From an uncultured Propionibacteriaceae bacterium (lineage in GTDB: Bacteria > Actinomycetota > Actinomycetes > Propionibacteriales > Propionibacteriaceae): DNA of 35,729 bases. This document shows, one piece after another, positions 8,385-16,334 of this stretch. Every line of letters begins with the position of its first letter. Position 1 is the first letter of the stretch. Location of the stretch: the NCBI GenBank assembly GCA_938012815.1, contig CALLVV010000050.1:1-35729 (forward strand), read 5' to 3'. The notes under the pieces were generated by a model. That model made no database searches and was not told the origin of the DNA. It saw only the letters and a list, made by a program, of their open reading frames with translations. A program made the position numbers and the translations under genes.

Positions 8385-8757
8385 GGGGACCATCCTCACC
8401 CCATTGCGCGGCCCGGGCAACAGCCCAAGTCCGCGCGGTTTCCTGCGACCGGTTCTCAGGTTTCGATGGTCCGGATGACCTTCGCGGGGACGCCTCTCCC
8501 TCGGTTCGTTCCCCGGTTGTCAGGCTACAGCCCGACCCCGCGGCCATCCCCCGGATCGCCCGCGAGCAGACCGAGCCGTTCGAGGAGACGCGGAACCGCG
8601 GTCGACGGACTCGGCCCCTGCTCATTCGCACCGGGGATGGTCGCCCCCGTCAGGCAGCATCGTCGTGCCGCGTCTGGGAACGCGTCGTAGGGAAAGTCCT
8701 TCGGGAGGTTCTTGGCCGCCGACCCGTTGAGCCCGGTCAGTCGCATGTATGTACAGC
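8385..8757. other. gap with no firm gene; possible short remnant on the minus strand
   Basis: Between the oxidoreductase start and the exporter stop there is no well-supported gene. A minus-strand frame at 8525-8746 is open for 73 codons (MRLTGLNGSAAKNLPK..., ending DGRGVGL) just downstream of the exporter and in the same direction. It lacks a good ribosome site and matches nothing I know, so it is noted and not called. No clear terminator was found after the exporter. Confidence 0.3.
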
Positions 8758-10137
8758 TCACCTGGTCGTCTCCCTCAATGCTCCGTAGTGATAACCCATG
8801 CTCATCGTGCGACGCGTGAACCCAAAGGCCAGAACCGCAGATGCAGCAGCTGCACTGAGGAGGGAAATGAACGCCGACTGCCAGACCAGAACGCCTGCGA
8901 CAGCGATTGGAACAGCAACTACGCATGTGACGGCTGTCGACATGCTGGCCATTACCGTCCCCTCCTGTTCAAGGGTGAGAATCTCGGCGGAGTACTGCTC
9001 CGCGAGGTAGAAAGGCACTCCAAGCATGAAGGCCACGAACAGAAGGAACACCGTGTCCGTCCGCACCTCTTCGCCCCCGAACAACCGGCTGAGCCACGGG
9101 GCAAGCACCAGGATCACGACTCCGGCCAGAATGCTGGGAGCGACAACATACGGATAGAAGAGCCGCCGCGCCGAGCTGTGTGCCCTGTCCGTGGACTCCC
9201 CTCGGGCGTAGCCGAGGAAGATGCCTGCCGCGCCCAGTGCTGCCTGAGGAACACGGCAATAGAGGGTCCACAGCTTCGTGGCAACAGTGGTTGCCGCCAC
9301 CACGCCGACATCGAGACTCGAGATCATCAGGAAGGGCAGAACGGCAGCGACGTAGTTGTTCATCTGACGCATACCGACACCGGAGCTGGTTCTGAACATC
9401 GATGCGCCGTAGTCGAATTCCGACGGCTCTGCACCTACACCGGTTTCCTTCTCCTCGGCACTCCGTGTTCTCCTCAGATGCCGCGCCAGTACTGACCAAC
9501 CAATCAACCCGGCGAACGCCTGTGCGACGATCGTCGCAACGCCAACAGCCAGCACCGGGGTCGCAAAGAGTACATGTGCAGAGCCGTGGAGGAACACCCA
9601 GTTCAGCCCCGCGTTCGCCATGAACATGATCACGACGACCCAAACGGACAGCTTCTTGTAGCCGAAAATACGAAGAGAAACCGACGCAAGACTCAACGCC
9701 AATGACAAGGCCAGCCCAAGCAACCTGGCCGCCGCATAGTGCTCCGCGTAAACACGCAGGGTCGCGTCAGCTCCCATGATGGAGAAACCGAGAGGGAGCA
9801 GGAGAACTACCGCACATGCCAGCGCGGACCAGCAGGCCACGACCCGGACAGCGCTCGTCAGCAGCCGCACCATGGCGTGGGCGGTGTGCCCTTTTCCTTC
9901 CGCGCGCGCCAGTCGTGATGCGTAAACATCCACCACTCCAGCGAAAAAGGCGAAGAAGAGAAGAACCACCGAGTCACCAAGACCCATCGCGGCAATCGCT
10001 TCGAGGCCGAATGGCGTCAGGAAAATTACATCCACCAGTCCATTCCCGACAGCAATCAGATCAATTGCGAGTATGGCGAATGCCAAGCCCGAGAAAGTCC
10101 CGGGAGCCAGCTGCCTGTGATCACTGGCCTTCTTCAC
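8758..10137 (-). CDS. MATE-like multidrug/polyspecific efflux protein
   Basis: A 459-residue polytopic membrane protein with about twelve hydrophobic spans, the size and two-halved layout of the MATE family. The opening (LAIDLIAVGNGLVDVIFLTP, then GLEAIAAMGLGDSVV) fits the family's first helices, and a charged cytoplasmic loop (RHLRRTRSAEEKE) separates the halves near residue 215. Such proteins export cationic compounds using sodium or proton gradients. The GTG start at 10137 overlaps the stop of the acetyltransferase upstream (GTGA), so the two are co-translated. The DNA is less GC-rich, with more mixed third positions, than flanking genes, which may reflect transfer. Other polytopic flippases (MurJ-like) are possible alternatives; the substrate is unknown. 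Confidence 0.7.
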   Translation of the reverse strand: MKKASDHRQLAPGTFSGLAFAILAIDLIAVGNGLVDVIFLTPFGLEAIAAMGLGDSVVLLFFAFFAGVVDVYASRLARAEGKGHTAHAMVRLLTSAVRVVACWSALACAVVLLLPLGFSIMGADATLRVYAEHYAAARLLGLALSLALSLASVSLRIFGYKKLSVWVVVIMFMANAGLNWVFLHGSAHVLFATPVLAVGVATIVAQAFAGLIGWSVLARHLRRTRSAEEKETGVGAEPSEFDYGASMFRTSSGVGMRQMNNYVAAVLPFLMISSLDVGVVAATTVATKLWTLYCRVPQAALGAAGIFLGYARGESTDRAHSSARRLFYPYVVAPSILAGVVILVLAPWLSRLFGGEEVRTDTVFLLFVAFMLGVPFYLAEQYSAEILTLEQEGTVMASMSTAVTCVVAVPIAVAGVLVWQSAFISLLSAAAASAVLAFGFTRRTMSMGYHYGALRETTR

Positions 10138-10622
10138 CTACTCCAAGTTCCTTCGGCTAGATTCTTGATCATGATGAGCTCGTCGCCCTCCTCGCGATGA
10201 TCGACGAAGCCGGCACGCCGGTACAGGCGCAGCGCGGGGTTCGCCTTCTGCACTGACAGGGACACCCGCCGATGACCGAGGGTTCGCAGGTGGTCGAGCA
10301 GCCGGTCCATCAGGGCCGTGCCGATGCCCCGGCCCCGGTGTTCGGGCAGCAGCGGGGTGGCGTCGTCGACGTGGCCGTACGTCCTGACGATGCGCACCCA
10401 CGCCGCCCCGACCACCGTCCCCTCGACCTCCGCCACCAGGCAGTGATCGTCGGGGAGGGTGCCGAAACCCTCGATGAACGCGGCGAGTTCGGGTTCACGG
10501 ATGATCGAACGCGGGATCTCGCCATCGAAGTCCTCGGGGATGAAGATCGCCTCGTACAGGAAGTCCTCGAGCAGCGGGTATTCCACCTCCCGCATCTGCC
10601 GGATCACGGTTCCCGTGGGCAC
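10134..10622 (-). CDS. GNAT family N-acetyltransferase
   Basis: A 162-residue acyl-CoA-dependent acetyltransferase. The acetyl-CoA-binding motif A is clear (LLPEHRGRGIGTALMDRLL, about residues 91-109), preceded by the beta-strand VVGAAWVRIV and followed by VSLSVQKANPALRLYRRAGF, the typical motif B region. Length is normal for a stand-alone GNAT protein. It is the first gene of a two-gene unit whose second gene is the MATE-like exporter, sharing four bases. The pair suggests modify-and-export handling of a small molecule, but the acceptor cannot be read. The 145 bases between it and the next gene hold no recognised feature. Confidence 0.88.
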   Translation of the reverse strand: MPTGTVIRQMREVEYPLLEDFLYEAIFIPEDFDGEIPRSIIREPELAAFIEGFGTLPDDHCLVAEVEGTVVGAAWVRIVRTYGHVDDATPLLPEHRGRGIGTALMDRLLDHLRTLGHRRVSLSVQKANPALRLYRRAGFVDHREEGDELIMIKNLAEGTWSR

Positions 10623-10767
10623 GGTTGTCTCCCGTCACGTCGGATGGCCTCACCCCAGTAGGGTACTGATTAGGGTCCAGTTGTTGAGCTCCCGGATCAT
10701 CATCTCCAACCAAGACACACCAAGAAGTTTTGATGACGGCCCCTCGCGCGTTTTGTTCGTGAAACAT

Positions 10768-11124
10768 CTAGGGCGTGTCCATTCGGACCTCAAGAGCAGT
10801 ACGGATTGTCCGTAGCTGAGAGGCGAGACCTGGCAGATCTTCTACGGCGGTGGTGTGAATTATTTCGAGGTCAATGCTCCAATACCCATGCACTATCCGG
10901 TTGCGCAGAGCCGTTGGTTTCCTCCAGGGCAAACCTGGGTGGACCCGAGTGAGTTCCTCGGAGATCTGGCCCGCACCCTCTCCCAACACGGTCAGATTCC
11001 ACAGGAGCGCATCTCTACGCATCCGGTCCCGCGACAATGTCGCAGGATCAGCATCAATGGCTATCGCATGCGCTTGCTCTGCCGCATCGATCATCTCGTC
11101 AAGAATGGCAAGATCACGCCGCAT
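10768..11124 (-). CDS. hepT: HepT-family toxin (DUF86 ribonuclease)
   Basis: A 118-residue all-alpha HepT/DUF86 protein. It carries the family's R-x4-H-x-Y motif as RNRIVHGYW, where the Arg and His belong to the RNase site and the Tyr is the residue AMPylated by the partner in characterised systems. Start at ATG 11124 (MRRDLAILDEMI) was preferred to ATG 11157 because it leaves an 11-base overlap with the upstream gene instead of a 44-base one. It follows mntA on the same strand, the standard arrangement of this type VII toxin-antitoxin system. Family knowledge: the toxin cleaves RNA, and the antitoxin neutralises it by AMP transfer to the Tyr. All key residues look intact. Confidence 0.85.
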   Translation of the reverse strand: MRRDLAILDEMIDAAEQAHAIAIDADPATLSRDRMRRDALLWNLTVLGEGAGQISEELTRVHPGLPWRKPTALRNRIVHGYWSIDLEIIHTTAVEDLPGLASQLRTIRTALEVRMDTP

Positions 11125-11407
11125 AGAAAGGCTCCGCTTCGGCCAGCACATGGTCACGCATCCGACGATGAATGGCTCGACGGGAGACGAGGTCTACTCT
11201 CCGCCCAAGAATTTCGGACAGTCCCTCCGTAAGATCCTCGATTTCCCACCCCAAACGCACACCAGGTTTCAGAGAAAACAGGAGATCAATGTCGCTATCA
11301 GGGCCAGCATCCCCACGCGCCACGGAGCCGAAAACTTCAAGGCTCGCGATCCCGTAGCGTTCACACAATTCGCGCAAACGTTCTTGGTCCACGACTTGGA
11401 TCGTCAT
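11114..11407 (-). CDS. mntA: MntA-family antitoxin nucleotidyltransferase
   Basis: A 97-residue minimal nucleotidyltransferase. The defining motif GSVARGDAGPDSDIDLLF holds the GS pair and the two metal-binding aspartates (DID) of the fold. The ATG at 11407 is used; an in-frame TTG six bases upstream is less likely. In the HepT-MntA system this enzyme transfers AMP to a tyrosine of HepT and so silences it. The pair overlaps by 11 bases, giving coupled expression with the antitoxin translated first. Unlike in many loci, no mobile element is visible beside the pair. Confidence 0.87.
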   Translation of the reverse strand: MTIQVVDQERLRELCERYGIASLEVFGSVARGDAGPDSDIDLLFSLKPGVRLGWEIEDLTEGLSEILGRRVDLVSRRAIHRRMRDHVLAEAEPFYAA

Positions 11408-11613
11408 GCTCAAAGTCTAGATGCCGCCCAACCCATCCCCGCCAGCGGTTCACCGAGCCACCCCTGAGTTGCGGCGCAGACATCCCGTCGCCCCGCGGTT
11501 CGCTGGCCTTCCCGACGGAAGCGCCTGCCTTACAGGCGAACGCCAGCGCTACAGCGCAAGCAAACGACCACAAGACAAGCGAGCTCTGGGGCGACGCCGG
11601 CGGACGGCGACTT

Positions 11614-12987
11614 CTACGTGGTGAAGTAGGCCGCGATCGTTTGTTTGTCGGCTTCCACCGCGGACTGCTCGATCAGGGAACCGGCCTGGTCGGTGAGGAC
11701 CTTGGCGCGGGCGTCGAGGATGGTCTGGGCCACACCGGAGGTGTAGAGCTCCTGCTTGAGGCGGTCGCGTTCCGCCGACACCTTGGTCTCGCCGTCCATG
11801 AGCGAGTTGAACCGGTCCACCAGGGCGTTCGCCTTCGTCTGGCTCCCGCCACCACCGGGCTGCTGGCCCCCGGCACCACCCGGTGGCTGACCGGTTGGCG
11901 CCTGACCATTCGACGGCGCACCCCCGTCACCCGGTGGCTGGCCACCCCCAGGCTGCTGACCGCCGCTCGGAGGCTGTCCCTGGCCGCCCCCGCCGGGGGG
12001 TTGCCCGCCGCCCTGCCCCTGCTGCCCGGCCCCGGGTTTGAGGCCGAAGGCGCAGTTGTGGTCCCAGGCGACCACGGTCATCTGGTTGGCCTGCTCCGCC
12101 CACCACAGGAAGGAGTTGTTTCCGGGCCCGGTGATGTCGTCGAAGTTGTCGATGACGTCCTCGAAGGCCAGATAGGTGACCATCTTGTCGACGTCGACCC
12201 GCTGCGCCAGCCCCGACTGGAAATCGGCGTCGCTGGACTCGTTGATGAACTGCAGGAACTCGATCAGCGGGGTAAGGTTCGCCTTCCCGGTTTCCTGGTC
12301 GAAGACGTCCTTGTAGGCCGACTCGTCGGTGCCGCGGTAGGTGTAGTCGCCGGTGGATTCCGCCTTGTACAGCAGCCCCGCGACGTCGAAGTTCTGCGCC
12401 ACCCAGGATTCGTCGAGATCCTGGCAGGTCAGCCGCAGCACCGGGTCGGAGCCGTTGACGCTGAGGCTGATGTGTGCGGCCTTCTCGCTGGCCAGCCCGG
12501 TTGTGGCGAGCAGATCGAGGGCCACCGCCTCATTCAGGGCGGAGGTCGTCGCACCGGCGCGGATCACCATGCGGGTCATACCCTCGTGGTTCGCGCCGTC
12601 GACGAACTTGTCGAATCGCACCAGCCACGGCAACTGCTGTGGTGCGGTGCCGGCGGAGATTCCCTGCAGGGACGAGTTTCCCTTCAGCTTCAACCCGGCT
12701 TTTTCGTGCGCGACCCCGTCGACGGTGACCGTCGCCTCGATCCAGTTCTTGGTCTGGTTCGACGTGTAGGCGGTGATCATTTCCTGATAAGCACTCTGGT
12801 CGACGGTGATCTCCACCGAGTGGAGCGAATCCGCGGCGAGATAGCCGTTGGTCACACCGCCCGCCGATGCGCTCGATGTTCCCTGCGACCCCACGGCCTG
12901 GAGCGACGCGCATCCAGTCAGGGCGACGGTCCCGACCGCCCCCACACCCAGTGCGGCGAGAACGCCGCGGCGAGATATCCGTTTCAT
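11614..12987 (-). CDS. CotH-kinase-family Tat lipoprotein with Gly/Pro/Gln-rich insert
   Basis: A 457-residue secreted lipoprotein. The signal has twin arginines (RISRRGVLAA) and a lipobox ending VALTGC with Cys26 lipidated. The mature domain matches the CotH protein-kinase-like family: the early strand VEITVDQSAYQEM, the GLKLKGNSS region, NEAVALDLLATTGL, and the metal/active-site strand VVAWDHNCAFG near residue 340. CotH of Bacillus is an atypical kinase of spore-coat proteins; other members are surface or secreted proteins in actinobacteria. Directly after the active-site strand there is a low-complexity insert of about 75 residues built from GGQPPGGG-type units before a charged helical C-terminus. 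It stands alone; the 200 bases downstream hold only a weak hairpin near 11522-11538. Confidence 0.82.
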   Translation of the reverse strand: MKRISRRGVLAALGVGAVGTVALTGCASLQAVGSQGTSSASAGGVTNGYLAADSLHSVEITVDQSAYQEMITAYTSNQTKNWIEATVTVDGVAHEKAGLKLKGNSSLQGISAGTAPQQLPWLVRFDKFVDGANHEGMTRMVIRAGATTSALNEAVALDLLATTGLASEKAAHISLSVNGSDPVLRLTCQDLDESWVAQNFDVAGLLYKAESTGDYTYRGTDESAYKDVFDQETGKANLTPLIEFLQFINESSDADFQSGLAQRVDVDKMVTYLAFEDVIDNFDDITGPGNNSFLWWAEQANQMTVVAWDHNCAFGLKPGAGQQGQGGGQPPGGGGQGQPPSGGQQPGGGQPPGDGGAPSNGQAPTGQPPGGAGGQQPGGGGSQTKANALVDRFNSLMDGETKVSAERDRLKQELYTSGVAQTILDARAKVLTDQAGSLIEQSAVEADKQTIAAYFTT

Positions 12988-13183
12988 GAATCCTCCTGCT
13001 GCTGTTCGGAGATTCCATGGAACCGAGGGGTCCTGAGCCGCTGCCCAGCCGACGCTGTGCCCCGGCTGTCAATCCGGCGGGTCGCACAGGGACCTGCCCT
13101 TCACGGACGAGAACCTGACCTGGAGATCGAGCAGAGTTCGAGGCCCAGGCCGGCGTGTCTGGAAGTGTTCCCGCGGAGCGCTC

Positions 13184-13213
13184 TCCCCGAGGAGCTGCGC
13201 AGCTCCTCGGGGA
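13184..13213. repeat. perfect 30-bp palindrome
   Basis: TCCCCGAGGAGCTGC (13184-13198) is followed at once by its exact reverse complement (13199-13213), giving 15-bp arms and no spacer. The next base pair outward (C/A) breaks the symmetry. It lies in a non-coding stretch about 200 bases upstream of the CotH gene. Possible roles are an operator for a dimeric regulator, a strong hairpin in RNA, or the scar of an inverted duplication. No T-run follows on either strand, so it is not a standard intrinsic terminator. Confidence 0.85.
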
Positions 13214-13352
13214 ATCGTGTCATAGCACCAGGAATACCTTTGGAGGCAGTACGTGAAATCCCGACTTCAGAGGAGCAGGAGGCTTATTCATAGCCGTCCT
13301 CAAGTGTTGTCTGACTAGGGGTTTCGCTGGCCGAGGTGTTGCCCGTGAATAA

Positions 13353-13641
13353 ACCTCCAGGTACGCGATTCACATTTCTTCAGGAATCCATCCGATCCCC
13401 AGCGAACGGTACGCGATCGCCAAGAAATACTGCAACGCCGCTTCGAGGACTTCTTGATCTCCCATGCGTCCTGGGGCATCGACGACTCCCCACCCCTCGC
13501 CTCACTGGACCTGGATTCCGACCCCGAGGAGAACCCCGGCCCCCAGGATGCACTGTGGTGATCGAGGGTTTCCAGGTTCAGCTGGCCGGACGCGTCGTCA
13601 CCCACCTCTACGCCCGTGGTGACCACACCTGGCTGGAATGA
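13353..13641 (+). pseudogene. frameshifted remnant of an unknown gene
   Basis: One frame reads IHPIPSERYAIAKKYCNAA up to about 13440. The reading then continues in a different frame as RRFEDFLISHASWGIDDSPP and on to PQDALW, stopping at a TGA near 13558-13560. A third frame carries VIEGFQVQLAGRVVTHLYAR and HTWLE to the stop at 13639-13641. Each piece has protein-like composition and they join end to end, which is what a decayed gene looks like. No family is recognised, and chance open frames in GC-rich DNA cannot be excluded. Confidence 0.3.
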
Positions 13642-13798
13642 CAGCGGGGTTACTGGGATGACCCGGATCGACCCGGCATCCCCGGCAAGCAGGCGCACGG
13701 CGAAAGGTCCGTTTCACAAAATCTCCTGGTCCTGCCTGGAGACTCCGGGAAGCCCGCCGATCCTGAGTCGCGGTCCAGCCCGCATTGTGCTTCAACTG

Positions 13799-14473
13799 TC
13801 AGGCTCCGGGAGGCTCCACCAGACCCACCTCGAATGCCCGCAACGCCACGGCGAGTCGCGAATCAACCCCGAGCTTTTCCATGATGGTCGACAAGTAGGA
13901 CTTCACCGTTGCCTCCGACAGGTGCAGAGAGCGAGCAATCTGCCGGTTGGAGGATGCACGACACACCTCTCGCACCACGGAGATCTCCCGCTCGGTCAAC
14001 CCCAGATCCAGCGGTGGGGATGGCGGGGCCTGCTCGTCCTCATAGTTCGTCATCACACGCTCCAGAAGCCGCTGAGTCGGCTTCGGTGCCACGACGCGCC
14101 CCCCACCGGCCGCTACCCTGATGGAATCGATCAGGGCCTGCGGCTCGATGTCCTTGAGAAGGAACCCGGAGGCTCCGGCCGCCAGCGCACCGAGCAGATG
14201 GGCATCCTCGTCAAAGGTCGTCAGTACCAGCACGGGCAGATCCGGCGACACCTCCTTGATGCGCGCCGTGGCCTCGATACCGTCGAGGCCCGGCATGTGA
14301 ACATCCATGATCACAAGATCCAGCTCCCCTGCCTCCACCGCACGGATCACCTGGGATGCGTCATCGGTGGACAGGACGATCTGCAAGTCCGGAGCCGACA
14401 CGAGATAGGTTGACAACGCCGAACGCACCATCAGATCGTCATCAACCAAAGCAAGTCGTAAAACACCGGTCAT
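13799..14473 (-). CDS. NarL/LuxR-type response regulator of the lantibiotic locus
   Basis: A 224-residue two-component response regulator. The receiver domain has the acidic pocket at Asp11-Asp13, the phosphoacceptor Asp57 (LVIMDVHMPG) and the conserved Lys in FLLKDIEP. The C-terminal LuxR-type helix-turn-helix is LTEREISVVREVCRASSN followed by RQIARSLHLSEATVKSYL. ATG 14473 was chosen because GGAGGGAGA lies upstream at good spacing; the in-frame ATG at 14512 has no such site. The cognate kinase lies 430 bases upstream on the same strand. The pair points away from the precursor-LanM-LanT unit, the usual position for a locus regulator, so control of the lantibiotic promoter at about 16500 is likely but inferred. 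A TTTCAA-N4-TTGAAA box 47 bases upstream could mediate its own control. Confidence 0.9.
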   Translation of the reverse strand: MTGVLRLALVDDDLMVRSALSTYLVSAPDLQIVLSTDDASQVIRAVEAGELDLVIMDVHMPGLDGIEATARIKEVSPDLPVLVLTTFDEDAHLLGALAAGASGFLLKDIEPQALIDSIRVAAGGGRVVAPKPTQRLLERVMTNYEDEQAPPSPPLDLGLTEREISVVREVCRASSNRQIARSLHLSEATVKSYLSTIMEKLGVDSRLAVALRAFEVGLVEPPGA

Positions 14474-14903
14474 GATCGCGGTCTCCCTCCCCCAGGCACC
14501 CACACCCAGCAATATAAAATTTCAATTATTTGAAAGTTTCCGTAGGCCGTTGTCACCTGTCTCAGCTATTCACAGTTGACCGTAGCACCGTGGTTGATCA
14601 AACGGTATTACCGCACCCGGTAGGCGCTGTGCAACAGGATACGCGATTCGTGGCGCTGATTGTCGCGGTGCCGCACATCAGCGTGACTGGAGGGAATATT
14701 GGCTGAATCTTGGTCGGCGTGCTGACACTGGGTGGAGCATCTGTCATTTCGGTGGAGATGGAGTATCCGGATCGTGTTGGACGTGGTTGCTGACCGCACA
14801 GACGTTCTCCACTCCGTGCTCAGCAACGTCACCCCCCCTGCCAATCGAAATCCACCACTGCCGCCCGACAAGGACCATGGGACATCCCCGCAGCCCGAGC
14901 TCT
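14474..14903 (-). other. 430-base gap between kinase and regulator genes, AT-rich at its downstream end
   Basis: No gene is supported here; open frames in this gap have no ribosome sites and composition unlike proteins. Its size implies that the regulator has its own promoter. The final 60 bases before the regulator are strikingly AT-rich for this genome (AATATAAAATTTCAATTATT, 14511-14530), the natural place for that promoter, although no -35/-10 pair with proper spacing could be fixed. Confidence 0.4.
14520..14535. promoter_or_regulatory. TTTCAA-N4-TTGAAA inverted box before the response regulator
   Basis: TTTCAA (14520-14525) and TTGAAA (14530-14535) form an exact inverted repeat with a four-base spacer, 47 bases upstream of the regulator's start. 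It lies in an AT-rich island inside GC-rich DNA. The size fits a dimeric NarL-type or MarR-type binding site, and autoregulation is a reasonable inference. I did not find the same box before the lantibiotic precursor gene. Confidence 0.4.
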
Positions 14904-16052
14904 TCATGCATCAGGGCGGGAAAGCTGGCTTCCCGTCGTGGGGATACCGACATGCGTGACCCAATGGGCTCCCATGGCGCGGGCCGTCAACGTGCCCCCC
15001 TGGGCCTCGGCGAGTTCCGACATGCCGACGACACCGAGCCGGACTCGTTCCTGATCGGATTCAGCCTCACCCAACAGGTTGGAGCACATCAGGTTGATGG
15101 CCGAACCGCTATTCTCAAGCATGAGGGTGACCTCAGATCCCGGCTTTCCGTGACGCAGGACGTTGTTGACAATCTCGACAACGAGACGCCCCAAAGTGGC
15201 CAGAACTTGTGGAGGCACGTCGGTCAGCATGGCCTCGGTCGTGGAGCAAACCGTGAACCCGGCCTGCTTCAAACGGTTCTGTTCTCCGTTGAGTCTCGCC
15301 CGGAACCATGTCGCATCGACCGACGGCGCCTCCGGAAGCAGGTCATTCTCCCGGAGCGAGGTCAGCGTTTTCCGAAGAGTTCGCGTCGTTTCTCTCCCGG
15401 TGTCAACGATGAACTGGAAGTCCTGCCGAGACTGCTCATCAAGCCCCTCGCGCAACAAAGCCTGGTTGGCTCGCATCACCATGCTCGTGGTGGCGTGTAC
15501 GGCCGTGTCATGGAGGTCCCGGCTGAGCGCACGACGGAACAACTCATTCTTGGCCTTCATCTCCTCCTTGACGCGTATCGCGGCTCCCCAGTAATGCCTC
15601 GCAAGCATTCCGACAAATCCGGGGGCCCCGAACAGTACGAGCAGGACAGGCGCTCGTCCACAGAGAGCAAGTGGCTCCACCAAGCCCACGCGTAACTCCA
15701 GCAGGAGCGCCGCAGAGAGCTGCCCGAGTACCACCCATATGAGAGGGCGCAACCCGAGTTTCACCCCCACCGTGACCGGAATCCACAGCAGGAGCACATA
15801 GAGGCCGGACACCACGTTGTCCGGGGAAACCGCGTTCAGCACCAAGGCCGCCATGATGAGACCGGCCGCCGCCACGGGGCATCGCACCGAAACGATCGCT
15901 GCCACTGCGGCCAAAGCCACGGCCAAGTCCCCGTATACATCGACGATGCTCGTGTTGCCGGCCACATGGATGGCCAGGAAAAGGGTCATCACGACCCATC
16001 CCAACCACACCGGCAGGAAAGCAGGGGACCACGCGCGCGAGAGGATACGCAT
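14904..16052 (-). CDS. NarL-type sensor histidine kinase of the lantibiotic locus
   Basis: A 382-residue sensor kinase. About six hydrophobic spans fill residues 12-150 with almost no outer loops, so it probably senses within or at the membrane, as kinases responding to cell-envelope peptides do. A short linker (RVKEEMKAKNELFRRAL) leads to the HisKA_3 dimerisation helix with phosphoacceptor His181 (SRDLHDTAVH). The ATPase domain shows the N box (VVEIVNNVLRHG) and a G box (LGVVGMSELAEAQGG). ATG 16052 (MRILSRAW) is used; a GGAGG lies about 14 bases upstream, slightly far, so the exact start is uncertain. It is transcribed with or just before the regulator. Upstream on the same strand is a broken two-helix membrane ORF. 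Confidence 0.87.
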   Translation of the reverse strand: MRILSRAWSPAFLPVWLGWVVMTLFLAIHVAGNTSIVDVYGDLAVALAAVAAIVSVRCPVAAAGLIMAALVLNAVSPDNVVSGLYVLLLWIPVTVGVKLGLRPLIWVVLGQLSAALLLELRVGLVEPLALCGRAPVLLVLFGAPGFVGMLARHYWGAAIRVKEEMKAKNELFRRALSRDLHDTAVHATTSMVMRANQALLREGLDEQSRQDFQFIVDTGRETTRTLRKTLTSLRENDLLPEAPSVDATWFRARLNGEQNRLKQAGFTVCSTTEAMLTDVPPQVLATLGRLVVEIVNNVLRHGKPGSEVTLMLENSGSAINLMCSNLLGEAESDQERVRLGVVGMSELAEAQGGTLTARAMGAHWVTHVGIPTTGSQLSRPDA

Positions 16053-16139
16053 GACGACATTGTACACCTCCAAAAGTTGGGGTCGATTCCCATCTTTATC
16101 GGGGTGCACCGAGTCGCGAGCTCACGTAATATGCCAATG

Positions 16140-16334
16140 TCAAAGGGGCTCCGGAAATGGAAGCACCGCGCCACCGCGAAAGGCAAAACGAATGAAAAAA
16201 AGCATCATAGTCGCCACCGCCATGCTCGCCATGAATCCCCTCGGATATCAAGCTCCACAGGAGACCACCCACAACCCGGACAACAGCATCGCAATGAGCA
16301 CAGCGAAAAACGAGTCCCAGAGGATTTTGTGCAC
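16140..16334 (-). pseudogene. small two-helix membrane protein ORF interrupted by an in-frame TGA
   Basis: From GTG 16334, with AAGGGA just upstream, the frame reads MHKILWDSFFAVLIAMLLSG and LWVVSCGA, one clear membrane helix, then meets TGA (16248-16250). The same frame continues without further stops as YPRGFMASMAVATMMLFFIR and FAFRGG to TGA 16140-16142, a second helix with a positive inside flank. A TGG at 16248-16250 would give one neat 64-residue hairpin membrane protein directly upstream of the kinase. Small proteins of this kind serve as immunity or accessory proteins in some bacteriocin loci; that is inference. It overlaps, antisense, a plus-strand peptide ORF (16192-16359); the two readings compete. 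Confidence 0.4.

Larger units (their letters stand above)
12988..13798. other. 810-base gap with a perfect palindrome and a gene remnant
   Basis: No intact gene is supported between the CotH lipoprotein start and the response-regulator stop. The gap holds the exact palindrome at 13184-13213 and a frameshifted remnant at 13353-13641, listed separately. The rest (12988-13183, 13214-13352, 13642-13798) shows no recognised motif, transposon end or RNA gene. The lower coding quality and broken frames suggest a site of past rearrangement at the edge of the lantibiotic locus. Confidence 0.4.

Noticed and set aside
7206..8690. Long plus-strand frame across the oxidoreductase
   Set aside because: The minus strand is an unmistakable Old Yellow Enzyme; this frame is its mirror.
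11641..13293. Plus-strand frame of 550 codons across the CotH gene
   Set aside because: Antisense shadow of a clear Tat lipoprotein gene.
14608..14907. Small minus-strand ORF between kinase and regulator
   Set aside because: Composition unlike a protein, overlaps the kinase stop, no ribosome site.
16248..16250. Selenocysteine or tryptophan recoding of the TGA in the two-helix ORF
   Set aside because: No SECIS-like stem was found after it, and TGA is a normal stop throughout the window; point mutation is simpler.
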